Positions 33,550 to 42,265 of a DNA stretch of 64,000 nucleotides are shown in pieces. The position numbers and the translations under genes were made by a program. Position 1 is the stretch's first letter. Each line of letters opens with the position of its first letter. The notes under the pieces are model-generated. The model was not told the origin of the DNA. It did no database searches and saw nothing but the letters and a program-made list of their open reading frames with translations. The stretch lies in assembly GCF_907165045.1 (NCBI RefSeq), contig NZ_CAJRAU010000003.1:496001-560000 (forward strand), in the 5' to 3' direction. The DNA is from Dyadobacter linearis (GTDB taxonomy: Bacteria > Bacteroidota > Bacteroidia > Cytophagales > Spirosomataceae).

Positions 33550-34413
33550 ATGATTCGCAAAGCCGTAATACCTGCTGCCGGACTTGGAACCCGGTTTTTA
33601 CCAGCTACCAAATCGATGCCGAAGGAAATGCTTCCGATTATCGACATTCCTACTATCCAATATGTTGTACAAGAGGCAGTTGACTCGGGTATTGAAGATA
33701 TTCTGATCATTTCGGGTAAAGGAAAAAGAGCTATTGAAGACCATTTTGACCGGAATGTGGAGCTGGAAAGCCGCCTGGAAGAGAAAGAAGATCTGCTTTG
33801 GTTCAATGAAATGCGCCGACTTGCAGATATGGCAAATGTTCATTTTGTTCGCCAGAAAGAAGCAAACGGACTGGGTGATGCAATTTATTACGCACGTCAT
33901 CACGTTGGAAATGAACCGTTTGCAGTTTTACTGGGCGATACCATTATGGATTCGGTGATCCCGGTAACGCAGCAATTAATGGACACTTACGAGCAATATG
34001 GCGGATCGGTGATCGCGGTGGAGGAAGTGCCCGCCAACAAGGTCAACAGATATGGTATTGTGGGTGGCAAAACGCTTAGTGACTTCATTATGGAGCTTTC
34101 GACACTCGTCGAGAAACCTTCGATAGAATCTGCACCTTCGAATCTGGCGATTGCAGGAAGATATATTCTTACACCGGAAATTTTTAATACCATCGAGCAA
34201 ACGCCAAAAGGAAAAAATAACGAGATCCAGCTGACAGATTCGCTGTTGCTGCTTTTGAAACGCGAGAACATTTACGCGCACCATATCGAAGGCAAGCGCC
34301 ACGATATTGGCGACAAGCTGGATTATCTTAAAACTACCGTGGAATTTGCATTGAAAAGAAAAGAGTTTGCAGAGCCTTTCCGCAAATTCCTGATTGAAAT
34401 TCTGGATAAATAG
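33550..34413 (+). CDS. galU: UTP--glucose-1-phosphate uridylyltransferase
   Basis: A 287-residue nucleotidyltransferase making UDP-glucose (or related UDP-sugars) from UTP and sugar-1-phosphate. The N-terminus RKAVIPAAGLGTRFLPATKSMPKEMLPI holds the GxGxRxxPxTK signature with catalytic Lys; other signs are VRQKEANGLGDAIYYARHHVGNEPFAVLLGDTI, GKGKNNEIQLTDSL-type and GKRHDIGDKLDYL. Length is standard for bacterial GalU. It follows a GHMP kinase gene across a 182-bp spacer with an 11-copy heptamer repeat. UDP-glucose feeds polysaccharide synthesis, in line with the export gene at the window's end. Confidence 0.95.
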   Translation: MIRKAVIPAAGLGTRFLPATKSMPKEMLPIIDIPTIQYVVQEAVDSGIEDILIISGKGKRAIEDHFDRNVELESRLEEKEDLLWFNEMRRLADMANVHFVRQKEANGLGDAIYYARHHVGNEPFAVLLGDTIMDSVIPVTQQLMDTYEQYGGSVIAVEEVPANKVNRYGIVGGKTLSDFIMELSTLVEKPSIESAPSNLAIAGRYILTPEIFNTIEQTPKGKNNEIQLTDSLLLLLKRENIYAHHIEGKRHDIGDKLDYLKTTVEFALKRKEFAEPFRKFLIEILDK

Positions 34414-34433
34414 CTTTAATAGTAACCATAACC

Positions 34434-35123
34434 ATGCAAAAACAGATCATTATCAGCGGGGCGACCGGTAATCTGGGCGGAGAGGTTTTGAAAAAACTGT
34501 CGGGGCTTGGTTATGGTTTACATATTAATATCAGAGATTCCGGAAAAGCGAAAGACTTTGACCAAAAAACAATTTCCACCTACCCTGCCGACCTTTCAGA
34601 CGAAACGCAGGCTTTGGGTTTTGTTGAAGATGCTATTAAAAAAGCGGGCAGGATCAATGCGGGTATTTTCCTGGCCGGAGGTTTTGCACCAGGAAAGTTA
34701 GCCGACACAACGCCCGCCGATATTGAGAAGATGATCACAATGAACTTCTCGACGGCATTCAATCTGGTAAAACCTTTAAAAGCGCATTTTGAAGCAAATG
34801 GGGGTGGCCAGCTCATATTTATCGGCGCACGCCCGGCGCTTGTAGCCGCTCAGGGCGCTGGAAGTTTTGCTTATACCCTATCGAAATCGCTGCTGTTTCA
34901 AATGGCTGAGATGATCAATGCAGAAGGGAAAGCCAGCAATATCACTGCCTCGGTTGTTGTTCCGAGCATTATCGACACGCCCGACAACCGGGAAGCAATG
35001 CCGGATTCTGATTTTAGCAAGTGGATTTCGACTGCCGATATGGCCGAGGGTATTGCATTTATCCTCAGTGAAACAGGCGGCAAAATGAGAGAAACTGTCT
35101 TGAAGCTTTACAATCAGGCGTAG
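34434..35123 (+). CDS. SDR family NAD(P)-dependent oxidoreductase
   Basis: A 229-residue short-chain dehydrogenase: N-terminal IISGATGNLGGEVLKKL nucleotide-binding motif, LAGGFAPGKLADTTP in place of the usual NNAG, and the active-site region IFIGARPALVAAQGAGSFAYTLSKSLL with a YxxxK (YTLSK). After VVVPSIIDTPDNREAMPDSDF it ends with the family's short C-terminal tail. The ARP in the serine motif departs from the classical S-Y-K set, as seen in some atypical SDRs. It starts 20 bp after galU. The substrate is unknown. Confidence 0.88.
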   Translation: MQKQIIISGATGNLGGEVLKKLSGLGYGLHINIRDSGKAKDFDQKTISTYPADLSDETQALGFVEDAIKKAGRINAGIFLAGGFAPGKLADTTPADIEKMITMNFSTAFNLVKPLKAHFEANGGGQLIFIGARPALVAAQGAGSFAYTLSKSLLFQMAEMINAEGKASNITASVVVPSIIDTPDNREAMPDSDFSKWISTADMAEGIAFILSETGGKMRETVLKLYNQA

Positions 35124-35164
35124 GCTAATTGTTCCCGATCTTTTTCGTTGACTGGAAAGTTTGG

Positions 35165-36469
35165 TTAAAATAATTCCTGGCTCTCCAGAACCGTAATCTT
35201 CACCTGGCTTATCATGCTACGCTGCTTTTTAAGCACGGTAAATTCAAAATGTTTAGTCTTGATTTTTTCACCGACAGCCGGAATGCGGCCGAATTTCCAG
35301 ATCAGATATCCAGCCAGTGTTTCATAGTCGGCGTGCTTGCTCAGGTCGTGCGGCAACCGATCGTTCAAATCCTGAATTGAGATCGATCCTTGTACCGTAA
35401 AGCTGTTATCGCCTTCATTTTTAAGAACCGGCGCTTCGTTGTCATATTCATCCTGGATCTCCCCAACCAGTTCTTCCAAAATATCTTCCATTGTAATAAT
35501 GCCATCAAAACCGCCATATTCATCCACAATTGCGGCCATTTGCTGACGGTTAACCTGAAAATCTCGCAACAAGGCACCAATAGGTTTTGACCCGTGAACA
35601 GTCGAAATCGGCCTGACGAGCTCCTGCAATACGATATCCTTTCCTTGCCGCATTTTTAATAGCAGATCCTTCAAATGCAGCACACCGACGATCTGGTCGA
35701 GGGTATCTTCATAAACCGGGATTCTTGAATATCCTTCCTCTATTATTTTTTCCAGTTTAACCTCATTGAAATCGTTGATATCCACACCTACCACCTGCGG
35801 TCGCGGGATCATAACCTGTCTGGCGAGACGCTCGGAGAAGTTGAATGCATTTTTAATCAAATCATAATCAGCAGCTTCAATCATTCCACTATCCTTTTGC
35901 TGCTGAACCAGATACCGAAGCTCGTCGCTGCTGTGCACTTCACTTCCGTGCGACGGACTGATACCGACAGCTTTCAATATGAAGTTGGCTATCCCATTGA
36001 GAATCCAAACAATTGGTCTGAAAACCAGGAAGAAAATATGGAGTGGGTAAGACAATACCAGCGTCGTGGCTTCCGGCCGTTGAATAGCGATTGATTTCGG
36101 CGCCAATTCGCCAAAAACAATATGCAAAACGGTGATAATCGCAAATGCAGTGGGTAATGCGATCTGGTGTGCGAGTTCCGGATCCAGGGAAATCCCGACT
36201 AATTCCATCGCACCAATCAATATCTTGGAAACAACCGGCTCCCCGATCCACCCAAGTCCAAGGCTCGCCAGCGTAATTCCAAACTGCGTCGCAGCGAGAT
36301 ATCCGTCGAGATTGGCGACAATTTTTTTAGATAAAATGGCCATCTTATTACCCTCCTGCGCCTTTTGCTCCAATTGGGATGCCCGGATTTTCACGATGGC
36401 AAACTCGGCAGCAACGAAAAAACCGTTCAGCAGAACGAGCACTAATGTAATTAAGACCTGGATAGCCAT
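35165..36469 (-). CDS. Hemolysin-like CNNM/CorC family membrane protein
   Basis: A 434-residue inner-membrane protein. Residues 1-200 form the DUF21/CNNM transmembrane domain (LITLVLVLLNGFFVAAEFAIVKIRASQLEQKA, GWIGEPVVSKIL), residues 205-335 two CBS domains (RPQVVGVDINDFNEVKLEKIIEEGYSRIPVYED, GVLHLKDLLL, VDEYGGFDGIITMEDILEELVGEI), and residues 350-430 the CorC_HlyC transporter-associated domain (GDNSFTVQGSISIQDLNDRLPHDL). Family members take part in magnesium export or cobalt resistance; haemolysis is a historic label. It is convergent with the galU-SDR pair. Confidence 0.93.
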   Translation of the reverse strand: MAIQVLITLVLVLLNGFFVAAEFAIVKIRASQLEQKAQEGNKMAILSKKIVANLDGYLAATQFGITLASLGLGWIGEPVVSKILIGAMELVGISLDPELAHQIALPTAFAIITVLHIVFGELAPKSIAIQRPEATTLVLSYPLHIFFLVFRPIVWILNGIANFILKAVGISPSHGSEVHSSDELRYLVQQQKDSGMIEAADYDLIKNAFNFSERLARQVMIPRPQVVGVDINDFNEVKLEKIIEEGYSRIPVYEDTLDQIVGVLHLKDLLLKMRQGKDIVLQELVRPISTVHGSKPIGALLRDFQVNRQQMAAIVDEYGGFDGIITMEDILEELVGEIQDEYDNEAPVLKNEGDNSFTVQGSISIQDLNDRLPHDLSKHADYETLAGYLIWKFGRIPAVGEKIKTKHFEFTVLKKQRSMISQVKITVLESQELF

Positions 36470-36662
36470 TCAAAAAGTTTATGAGTAACGAAATGCGCAC
36501 TGAGCTGCATTCTAACAAAAAATTATACCATTGAGAAATCCTTCTGCTAACCGGGGGATTTCAGTGTGCCGCCAAGATGACTTTGATAGTAATGTACGGC
36601 TTAGTAAATTTATGCTAGCCTATTTGATCATTTGCAAAGTAACTATAACAACTCAGTCAGTT

Positions 36663-37223
36663 ATGATACTTCGTTCCCCATCATCAGTTTTACCGCGCAC
36701 CCTGGATGAATTTCAGGAGTGGGAATCCGTCGATGGCTTTAAATATGAATGGAACGACGGTAAAATTATTCGATTCGGGAAATTGAAAAAGAAGCATTTG
36801 TTTATCATCAGGCGTCTGCAGCAGTTATTTTACAGGACTGTCGCTTTTCAAAAAGGGTCTGCGCTAATTATGGAGCAGGATGTAATGCTTAGCGGCATTC
36901 AAATGCGGCGCCCGGACCTTGCCTATTTCAGCGGAACCCAAATTGATGCTTCTTTAACCTCGGAGAAAGAACCTATACCTGAATTTCTGATTGAGGTGAT
37001 CTCCCCTACCGATGACGCTGAAAACGTTGAAGAAAAATTAGTCGAATATTTCAATGCAAATGTGAAAGTCGTCTGGCACATTTACCCTGAAAATGAGGTG
37101 GTGTACGTTTATACCTCCCGCAAAAACGTCTTCATTTGTACCGATTTGGATATATGCTCTGCCGCGCCGGTTATGCCGGACTTTGCGATCTCAGCCAGAG
37201 AACTCCTTTCAACTTCCGTTTAA
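36663..37223 (+). CDS. Uma2 family endonuclease-like protein
   Basis: A 186-residue protein of the Uma2 (DUF820) family, a PD-(D/E)XK nuclease-fold group abundant in cyanobacteria and also found in Cytophagales. Motifs are EWESVDGFKYEWNDGKIIRF, EQDVMLSGIQMRRPDLAYFSG (the RPD motif), and PEFLIEVISPTDDAENVEEKLVEYFNANVKVVWHIYPENEVVYVY (E-V-IS core and the following K). The start at 36663 is preferred to the TTG at 36531. It stands alone between a divergent CNNM gene and the large propeller gene. Relatives are thought to derive from mobile-element nucleases; activity is unproven. Confidence 0.88.
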   Translation: MILRSPSSVLPRTLDEFQEWESVDGFKYEWNDGKIIRFGKLKKKHLFIIRRLQQLFYRTVAFQKGSALIMEQDVMLSGIQMRRPDLAYFSGTQIDASLTSEKEPIPEFLIEVISPTDDAENVEEKLVEYFNANVKVVWHIYPENEVVYVYTSRKNVFICTDLDICSAAPVMPDFAISARELLSTSV

Positions 37224-37256
37224 ATAAAATCCCCCGCCCTGCCAGTTCTATCTTAG

Positions 37257-37285
37257 AAAAAGCTCAATTTTTCGAGCTTTTTGAT
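37257..37285 (+). terminator. Terminator after the Uma2 gene
   Basis: AAAAAGCTC (37257-37265) and GAGCTTTTT (37274-37282) form a 9-bp stem with an 8-base loop. TTACTTTG follows at 37285-37292 and may serve as the -7 element for the gene at 37343. Confidence 0.75.
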
Positions 37286-37342
37286 TACTTTGTATGCGTT
37301 TTCTCAATGAAAACACATTATTCCGCATAAGCAATTATCTCA

Positions 37343-40300
37343 ATGATCCCCAAAATCCAACTTAAAAAACCTTTACTACTTCTTGCTGCGACCACGGTGG
37401 TTGTGGTGTCTTGTATGAAAATGGCGCCGACCGGCTCAACTTACAAGGCGGGCAAGACTTCTAAAACGAATAGCACCGCACTTGTTATCAAGGAAGATGC
37501 GGCGACCGGAAAAGCGAGGGCGAAAGAAATTCGTGAAAAAACTTCGATTAAACTGGCTGACGGGCTGAAACTCGACCTTTGGGCGTCGGATTCACTTGCA
37601 CCCGATCCCGTTGCAATAGCGATGGATGACTGGGGTAATGTGTATCTGAACCGGACCAACCGTCAGAAAAACTCGGAATTCGACATTCGCGGTCACCAGA
37701 ACTGGATGACAGCTTCTATCGGCCTGCAAACTGTGGAGGAGCGCCGTGCATTCCTGCGCAGCACTTTTGCACCAGAAAAAAGCAAGGAAAATAACTGGCT
37801 GAAAGACCTCAACGGCGACGGCTCGCACGATTGGAAAGACCTTGCAGTGGAAAAAGACGAGGTTTGGAAAATTCAGGATACGGACAATGACGGTATTGCC
37901 GATGTTTCGACAAGAATATTGGACGATTTCTTTGAAGAAGTAAGTGACGTAGCCGGTGGGCTGCTGATACGCGCGAAAGATGCATTTGTTGCGATCGCGC
38001 CGGACTTGTGGAGACTTAGAGATACAAATGGCGACGGTGTGCTTGACGAAAAAACGTCGATCAGCCACGGTTATGGCGTACATATTGGCTTCGGCGGACA
38101 CGGTATGTCGAACCCGATCGAAGGTCCGGACGGAAAGATCTACTGGAACATCGGTGATATCGGTGCCAATATCACAACAGCCGAAGGTGTGAAACATGAA
38201 CATCCTAATTCGGGTATCATCGCGCGTTCCAATCCAGATGGAAGCGATTTCGAGGTTTTTGCACACGGACTACGCAATACGCACGAGTTTGTTTTTGATG
38301 AATATGGAAACCTGATCAGCTCCGATAACGATGGGGATCATCCGGGAGAAAGCGAGCGTCTGGTACACGTGGTGGAAGGTTCTGATGCAGGCTGGCGGTC
38401 GAACTGGCAGTATGGAAAATATACAGATCCAAAGAACAACAATTATAAAGTGTGGATGGACGAACAGCTGTTCAAACCCCGCTGGGAAGGTCAGGCTGCA
38501 TATATTATCCCGCCGATCCAGAATTTCAAAAATGGCCCGACCGGAATGCAATACAACCCGGGTACCGCGCTGGGTTCGGAATGGAAAAATAAATTCTTCC
38601 TCGTTGAATTCGTAGGTAACCCCGCCCGCTCGCCGATCTGGGCATTTGGACTGAAACCGAAAGGCGCTTCTTTTGTTTTAAATGGTGAAAAAAATATCCT
38701 CTCCGGCATTCTGCCAACCGGCATTCGCTTCGGCCCGGACGGTGCATTATATGTAGCCGACTGGATCAATGGCTGGGATACTAAAAACTACGGCCGCGTT
38801 TGGAAACTGGATGTTACCGAAGAAAAAAATGACCTGAAAGCGCTGCGTGCGGAGACTAAAAAACTAATGCAGCTTAACTATCCCGAGCAAAATGACGATA
38901 TGCTGCTGAAATTGTTATCTAACCAAGATATGCGTATCCGGCAGAAAGCGCAGTTTGAGCTGGCTTCACGCGGCGCAAAAGGCGCTCCGGTATTGAGCAA
39001 GGCGATCGCACAAACTGCAAACCAATTCGGCCGGATCCACGGAATATGGGGAATGGGCCAACTGGCAAGCATAGATAAGTCTTACGCGAATGTTTTAATG
39101 ACATTACTGAAAGATTCGGATGAAGAAATTGCAGTTCAAGCTGCCAAAGTTCTGGGCGATGCGCGCATTGCGGAAGCTGGCCCGATGCTGATCCCGATGC
39201 TTTCAAGTAAAAACCCACGTGCACAGTTCTTTGCGGCGCAGGCACTAGGTCGTATCAAGTCGAAAGAGGCAGTTACGCCGATATTGAATATGCTCAAAGC
39301 GAATAATGACCAGGACGTTTATATTCGTCATGCGGGCGTTTTGGCACTGTCACGTATCGGAGACGCCGAACCAATTCTGGCACTTTCAAACAGTCCCGAA
39401 AAATCGCTTCGTACAGCGGCTGTATTGGTTTTGCGCAGAATGAAAAATGACAAGATCAGCGTTTTCCTGAAAGACAAAGACGAATATATCGTAGCAGAAA
39501 CGGCTCGTGCGATCAATGACGACCTTTCAATCCCAAATGCATTACCTGCACTTGCGGCTACTTTAAACAATAAGAACTTCAAATCCGAACCGTTACTTCG
39601 TCGCGCGATCAATGCTGCATTAAGAGTAGGCGGCGACGCGCAATTGAACGATCTGATTGCTTTTGCAAAACGCACGGACGTGGAAAAGGAGATCAGGGCT
39701 GAGGCACTTGCTACCCTCGGAACGTGGGCGAGCCCGTCTGTAATGGACCGTGTGGATGGACGCTACCGGGGTGTGGTGGAAAGAAATGCCGCTACGATCA
39801 AAGGTAAAGTTCAACCGATTGTTGCTGACCTTTTGCAGGATAGTGACCCGACTGTTTTGATCGCTACTGCGCAAATGTTGACGAATCTGGGTATAACCGA
39901 CAGCAATGAATCTCTTGCTAAAATCCTGAATGACAACAAGGATCCGAAAGTGCGTGCGGCAATGCTTGTGGCGCTCAACAACCTGAAATATTCAGGAATG
40001 GAAACTGTTATGAAAAAGGGTATGACGGATCCCGACGCCGACGTGCGTACTGCTGCCCTGGGTATGGTTGGAAGTGTAACTATGTCAAAAGAAACACTTA
40101 CTGATATTTCAAACGCGATTTTTGAAAAAGGCAGTGTGAGAGAACAACAGCAAATGCTGAAAGTGCTGGGAAGTTTGCCGGTAGCAAAAACGGAAACTAT
40201 CCTGACCGATCTGATCGGAAGGATGACCGATAAAAAACTACCGCCAAGCCTTGCGCTGGATTTGGGAGAAGCGATTGATTCAACTAAGTCAACTTCACTG

Positions 40301-40786
40301 ATCGCGAAACTGGCTCCCCTGCGCACAAGTGGCGCTTCTGTGGCTGACTACCAGGATGCATTGTACGGCGGGAATGCCCAGCTGGGTCGCCGTTACTTTC
40401 TGACCAGCTCGGCAGCCGAATGCTCCAGGTGTCACTCGATCGGCGGACAAGGCGGAGAAGTTGGACCTTCACTTTCGAACATTGGCAATGTACTTACCCG
40501 TGAACAAATTTTGCAGGCACTCGTAGAACCAAGCGCGCGGTTGTCGCCGGGTTACGGAATGGTCGTGCTGACGCTTAAAGACGGAACCAGCGCGGCGGGA
40601 ATCCTGGCGCAGGAAAACGAACACGAGCTGGTACTGAAAACCTCGGAAGCCGAGCCGCTGAAAATTGCGACGGCGCGGATTGCGAAACGCGAAAACGTTC
40701 CTTCCAGCATGCCGCCGATGGGCTCGATCATGTCGAAGAGGGAAATCAGAGATGTAGTCGAGTTTTTATCAGGATTGAAAAAATAA
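37343..40786 (+). CDS. Large lipoprotein: sugar-dehydrogenase-like propeller, HEAT repeats and cytochrome c domain
   Basis: An 1147-residue exported lipoprotein (signal LLLLAATTVVVVSC). Residues 55-500 resemble a soluble glucose/sorbosone dehydrogenase-type beta-propeller (DUF7133-like: DSLAPDPVAIAMDDWGNVYLNRTNRQ, GHGMSNPIEGPDGKIYWNIGD, PTGIRFGPDGALYVADWINGWD). Residues 510-990 form HEAT-type helical repeats. The C-terminus is a single-haem cytochrome c: C1027-S-R-C1030-H1031 with a candidate distal Met in the PPMGSIM segment. This layout is known as the PVC-type haem-binding or putative membrane-bound dehydrogenase family, seen in Planctomycetes, Verrucomicrobia and Bacteroidota. A periplasmic or surface redox role on carbohydrate is likely; substrate unknown. 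Confidence 0.88.
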   Translation: MIPKIQLKKPLLLLAATTVVVVSCMKMAPTGSTYKAGKTSKTNSTALVIKEDAATGKARAKEIREKTSIKLADGLKLDLWASDSLAPDPVAIAMDDWGNVYLNRTNRQKNSEFDIRGHQNWMTASIGLQTVEERRAFLRSTFAPEKSKENNWLKDLNGDGSHDWKDLAVEKDEVWKIQDTDNDGIADVSTRILDDFFEEVSDVAGGLLIRAKDAFVAIAPDLWRLRDTNGDGVLDEKTSISHGYGVHIGFGGHGMSNPIEGPDGKIYWNIGDIGANITTAEGVKHEHPNSGIIARSNPDGSDFEVFAHGLRNTHEFVFDEYGNLISSDNDGDHPGESERLVHVVEGSDAGWRSNWQYGKYTDPKNNNYKVWMDEQLFKPRWEGQAAYIIPPIQNFKNGPTGMQYNPGTALGSEWKNKFFLVEFVGNPARSPIWAFGLKPKGASFVLNGEKNILSGILPTGIRFGPDGALYVADWINGWDTKNYGRVWKLDVTEEKNDLKALRAETKKLMQLNYPEQNDDMLLKLLSNQDMRIRQKAQFELASRGAKGAPVLSKAIAQTANQFGRIHGIWGMGQLASIDKSYANVLMTLLKDSDEEIAVQAAKVLGDARIAEAGPMLIPMLSSKNPRAQFFAAQALGRIKSKEAVTPILNMLKANNDQDVYIRHAGVLALSRIGDAEPILALSNSPEKSLRTAAVLVLRRMKNDKISVFLKDKDEYIVAETARAINDDLSIPNALPALAATLNNKNFKSEPLLRRAINAALRVGGDAQLNDLIAFAKRTDVEKEIRAEALATLGTWASPSVMDRVDGRYRGVVERNAATIKGKVQPIVADLLQDSDPTVLIATAQMLTNLGITDSNESLAKILNDNKDPKVRAAMLVALNNLKYSGMETVMKKGMTDPDADVRTAALGMVGSVTMSKETLTDISNAIFEKGSVREQQQMLKVLGSLPVAKTETILTDLIGRMTDKKLPPSLALDLGEAIDSTKSTSLIAKLAPLRTSGASVADYQDALYGGNAQLGRRYFLTSSAAECSRCHSIGGQGGEVGPSLSNIGNVLTREQILQALVEPSARLSPGYGMVVLTLKDGTSAAGILAQENEHELVLKTSEAEPLKIATARIAKRENVPSSMPPMGSIMSKREIRDVVEFLSGLKK

Positions 40787-40797
40787 TTGATAGTTTT

Positions 40798-40824
40798 AGC
40801 CCGGATGAAAATCCGGGCTTTATT
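40798..40824 (+). terminator. Terminator after the large propeller gene
   Basis: AGCCCGGAT-GAAA-ATCCGGGCT hairpin (40798-40819) followed by TTATTTT. The 9-bp GC-rich stem with a GNRA-type loop is a clear rho-independent terminator. Confidence 0.9.
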
Positions 40825-40884
40825 TTGCCTTTTCCGTGCGATTAGCAGGCATAGAAATTATATTCATCAACGCTAAAAATTGTA

Positions 40885-41919
40885 ATGGAATTAGATAAAA
40901 AAGAGGCAGAAACCGTCAGCAAAGCCATTCAGTTTTGGGAAGAAACCAATAAGCTCTCGAAGGAACAGGCAGCCGATCTGCGGAGCAGCTACCAGCTCAG
41001 AAACTCCAATGTGGATGCTGTCGCGATCTATGCACTGATCTCTGCGATTTCCTGCGGCTTACTTGCATTCGGAGCGCTGGTTATTGATGAGAAATGGATT
41101 GAAACGCTGCGCACGAAGTGGGGTATTTCGGAAAATATATTCGGAATCGCATTCTCGCTGCTCTCCGCCTTTTTTGTATTTCTTGCAAAAAGAAGGCAAA
41201 TCAAATATCCGCAGGCCCGTGCCAGCAATGAGGCTTACAATATCACGATTATCCTCACTGTCGCCATTGCGGTAACTTACTGGACAAGAAGCTTTTCTGA
41301 TGAAAACAGCAACTATGCCGTGCCGCTGTTTATTACCGCGGTAGTGTACGGAGGAATCGCAGTTTTGCTGCATTCCACATTGCTTTGGACGGTAATGATC
41401 CTTTCCCTGGCCGGCTGGTGGGGCGCGCAGACTTACTTCTGGTCAGACGGCGGTTTTCGCTTTCTTGGAATGAATTACCCGCTGCGCATGACCGTTTTCG
41501 GGTTAGCGATCTGGGCCTCTTCCTGGATCGTGCAGCGCATTAATTCGTTGAAATTCGTCAGAGAAATTACCTATTCCATCGGGCTGTTTCTGTTTCTGCT
41601 CGCAGCGTGGACATTATCAATTTTTGGCAACTATGCCGACTGGGAAGGCTGGAAAATTTTAAAGCAGGGACATTTTTGGTATTGGGCAGTCGCATTTACC
41701 ATTTTGCTCGCCGGGTTACTCTATTATGCTTTCAAAAACAGGCTGGATACGCTGCGTGATCTTTGCCTCATTTTCTTCCTCGTCAATATATATACCCGGT
41801 ATTTCGAATACTTCTGGGATCGCACCAATAAAGGAATATTCTTCGCCATTCTTGCGCTTTCATTCTGGTTTGTGGGAAGAAAAGCAGAGCAGTGGCGGAA
41901 CAAAACAGTTTCTCAATGA
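40885..41919 (+). CDS. DUF2157-like polytopic membrane protein
   Basis: A 344-residue protein with a soluble N-terminal helical region (residues 1-45: KKEAETVSKAIQFWEETNKLSKEQAADLRSSY) followed by about nine to ten predicted transmembrane segments (for example IYALISAISCGLLAFGALVI, ITIILTVAIAVTYW, GIFFAILALSFWFVGRKA). The short N-terminal helical region that leads into the helices resembles DUF2157. Its stop overlaps the start of the next gene by ATGA, so the two products are translated together and probably work together. Function unknown. Confidence 0.8.
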   Translation: MELDKKEAETVSKAIQFWEETNKLSKEQAADLRSSYQLRNSNVDAVAIYALISAISCGLLAFGALVIDEKWIETLRTKWGISENIFGIAFSLLSAFFVFLAKRRQIKYPQARASNEAYNITIILTVAIAVTYWTRSFSDENSNYAVPLFITAVVYGGIAVLLHSTLLWTVMILSLAGWWGAQTYFWSDGGFRFLGMNYPLRMTVFGLAIWASSWIVQRINSLKFVREITYSIGLFLFLLAAWTLSIFGNYADWEGWKILKQGHFWYWAVAFTILLAGLLYYAFKNRLDTLRDLCLIFFLVNIYTRYFEYFWDRTNKGIFFAILALSFWFVGRKAEQWRNKTVSQ

Positions 41920-42260
41920 ACAATATAAGACCTATCAGACAAAACGAAAAAGAACTGATCGACAGGCTATTAAAGCAGGTGAACCTCAATATCAATGATT
42001 TTCAGATCAACGAAAACGTAGATGAATATGAGGGTGGTAAAATGGGCAGCATTAGTCTGGGCGGAAATGTGGACGCTTATGCAGGCGATCTGATCCAGGC
42101 GGAATATGTCGACCAGGACGATGTGCCAGTTGTGATCACACTTACCAAAGATGAAAACGGCCAGCTACTCGACCTGGATTTCTGGAAAACGGATTTCTCA
42201 AAACTCATTGAATATCCTACCCCCGACAAGCTGATATTCGCCGGAGAATCAGGTCAGTAG
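41916..42260 (+). CDS. DUF6984-like small soluble protein coupled to the membrane protein
   Basis: A 114-residue soluble protein (NNIRPIRQNEKELIDRLLKQVNLNINDFQINENVDEYEGGKMGSISLGG, then LIQAEYVDQDDVPVVITLTKDENGQLLDLDFWKTDFSKL). The IRPIRQNEKELI start and LDLDFWKTDFSKLI ending resemble DUF6984. The start ATG at 41916 overlaps the upstream stop by four bases (ATGA). The high acidic content and small size suggest a regulatory or partner protein of the membrane protein; this is inference. Confidence 0.75.
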   Translation: MNNIRPIRQNEKELIDRLLKQVNLNINDFQINENVDEYEGGKMGSISLGGNVDAYAGDLIQAEYVDQDDVPVVITLTKDENGQLLDLDFWKTDFSKLIEYPTPDKLIFAGESGQ

Positions 42261-42265
42261 GTCAC

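Noticed and set aside
36531..36662. N-terminal 44-residue extension of the Uma2 protein from a TTG
   Set aside because: The extension is not protein-like and the ATG at 36663 is followed at once by the family's conserved start.
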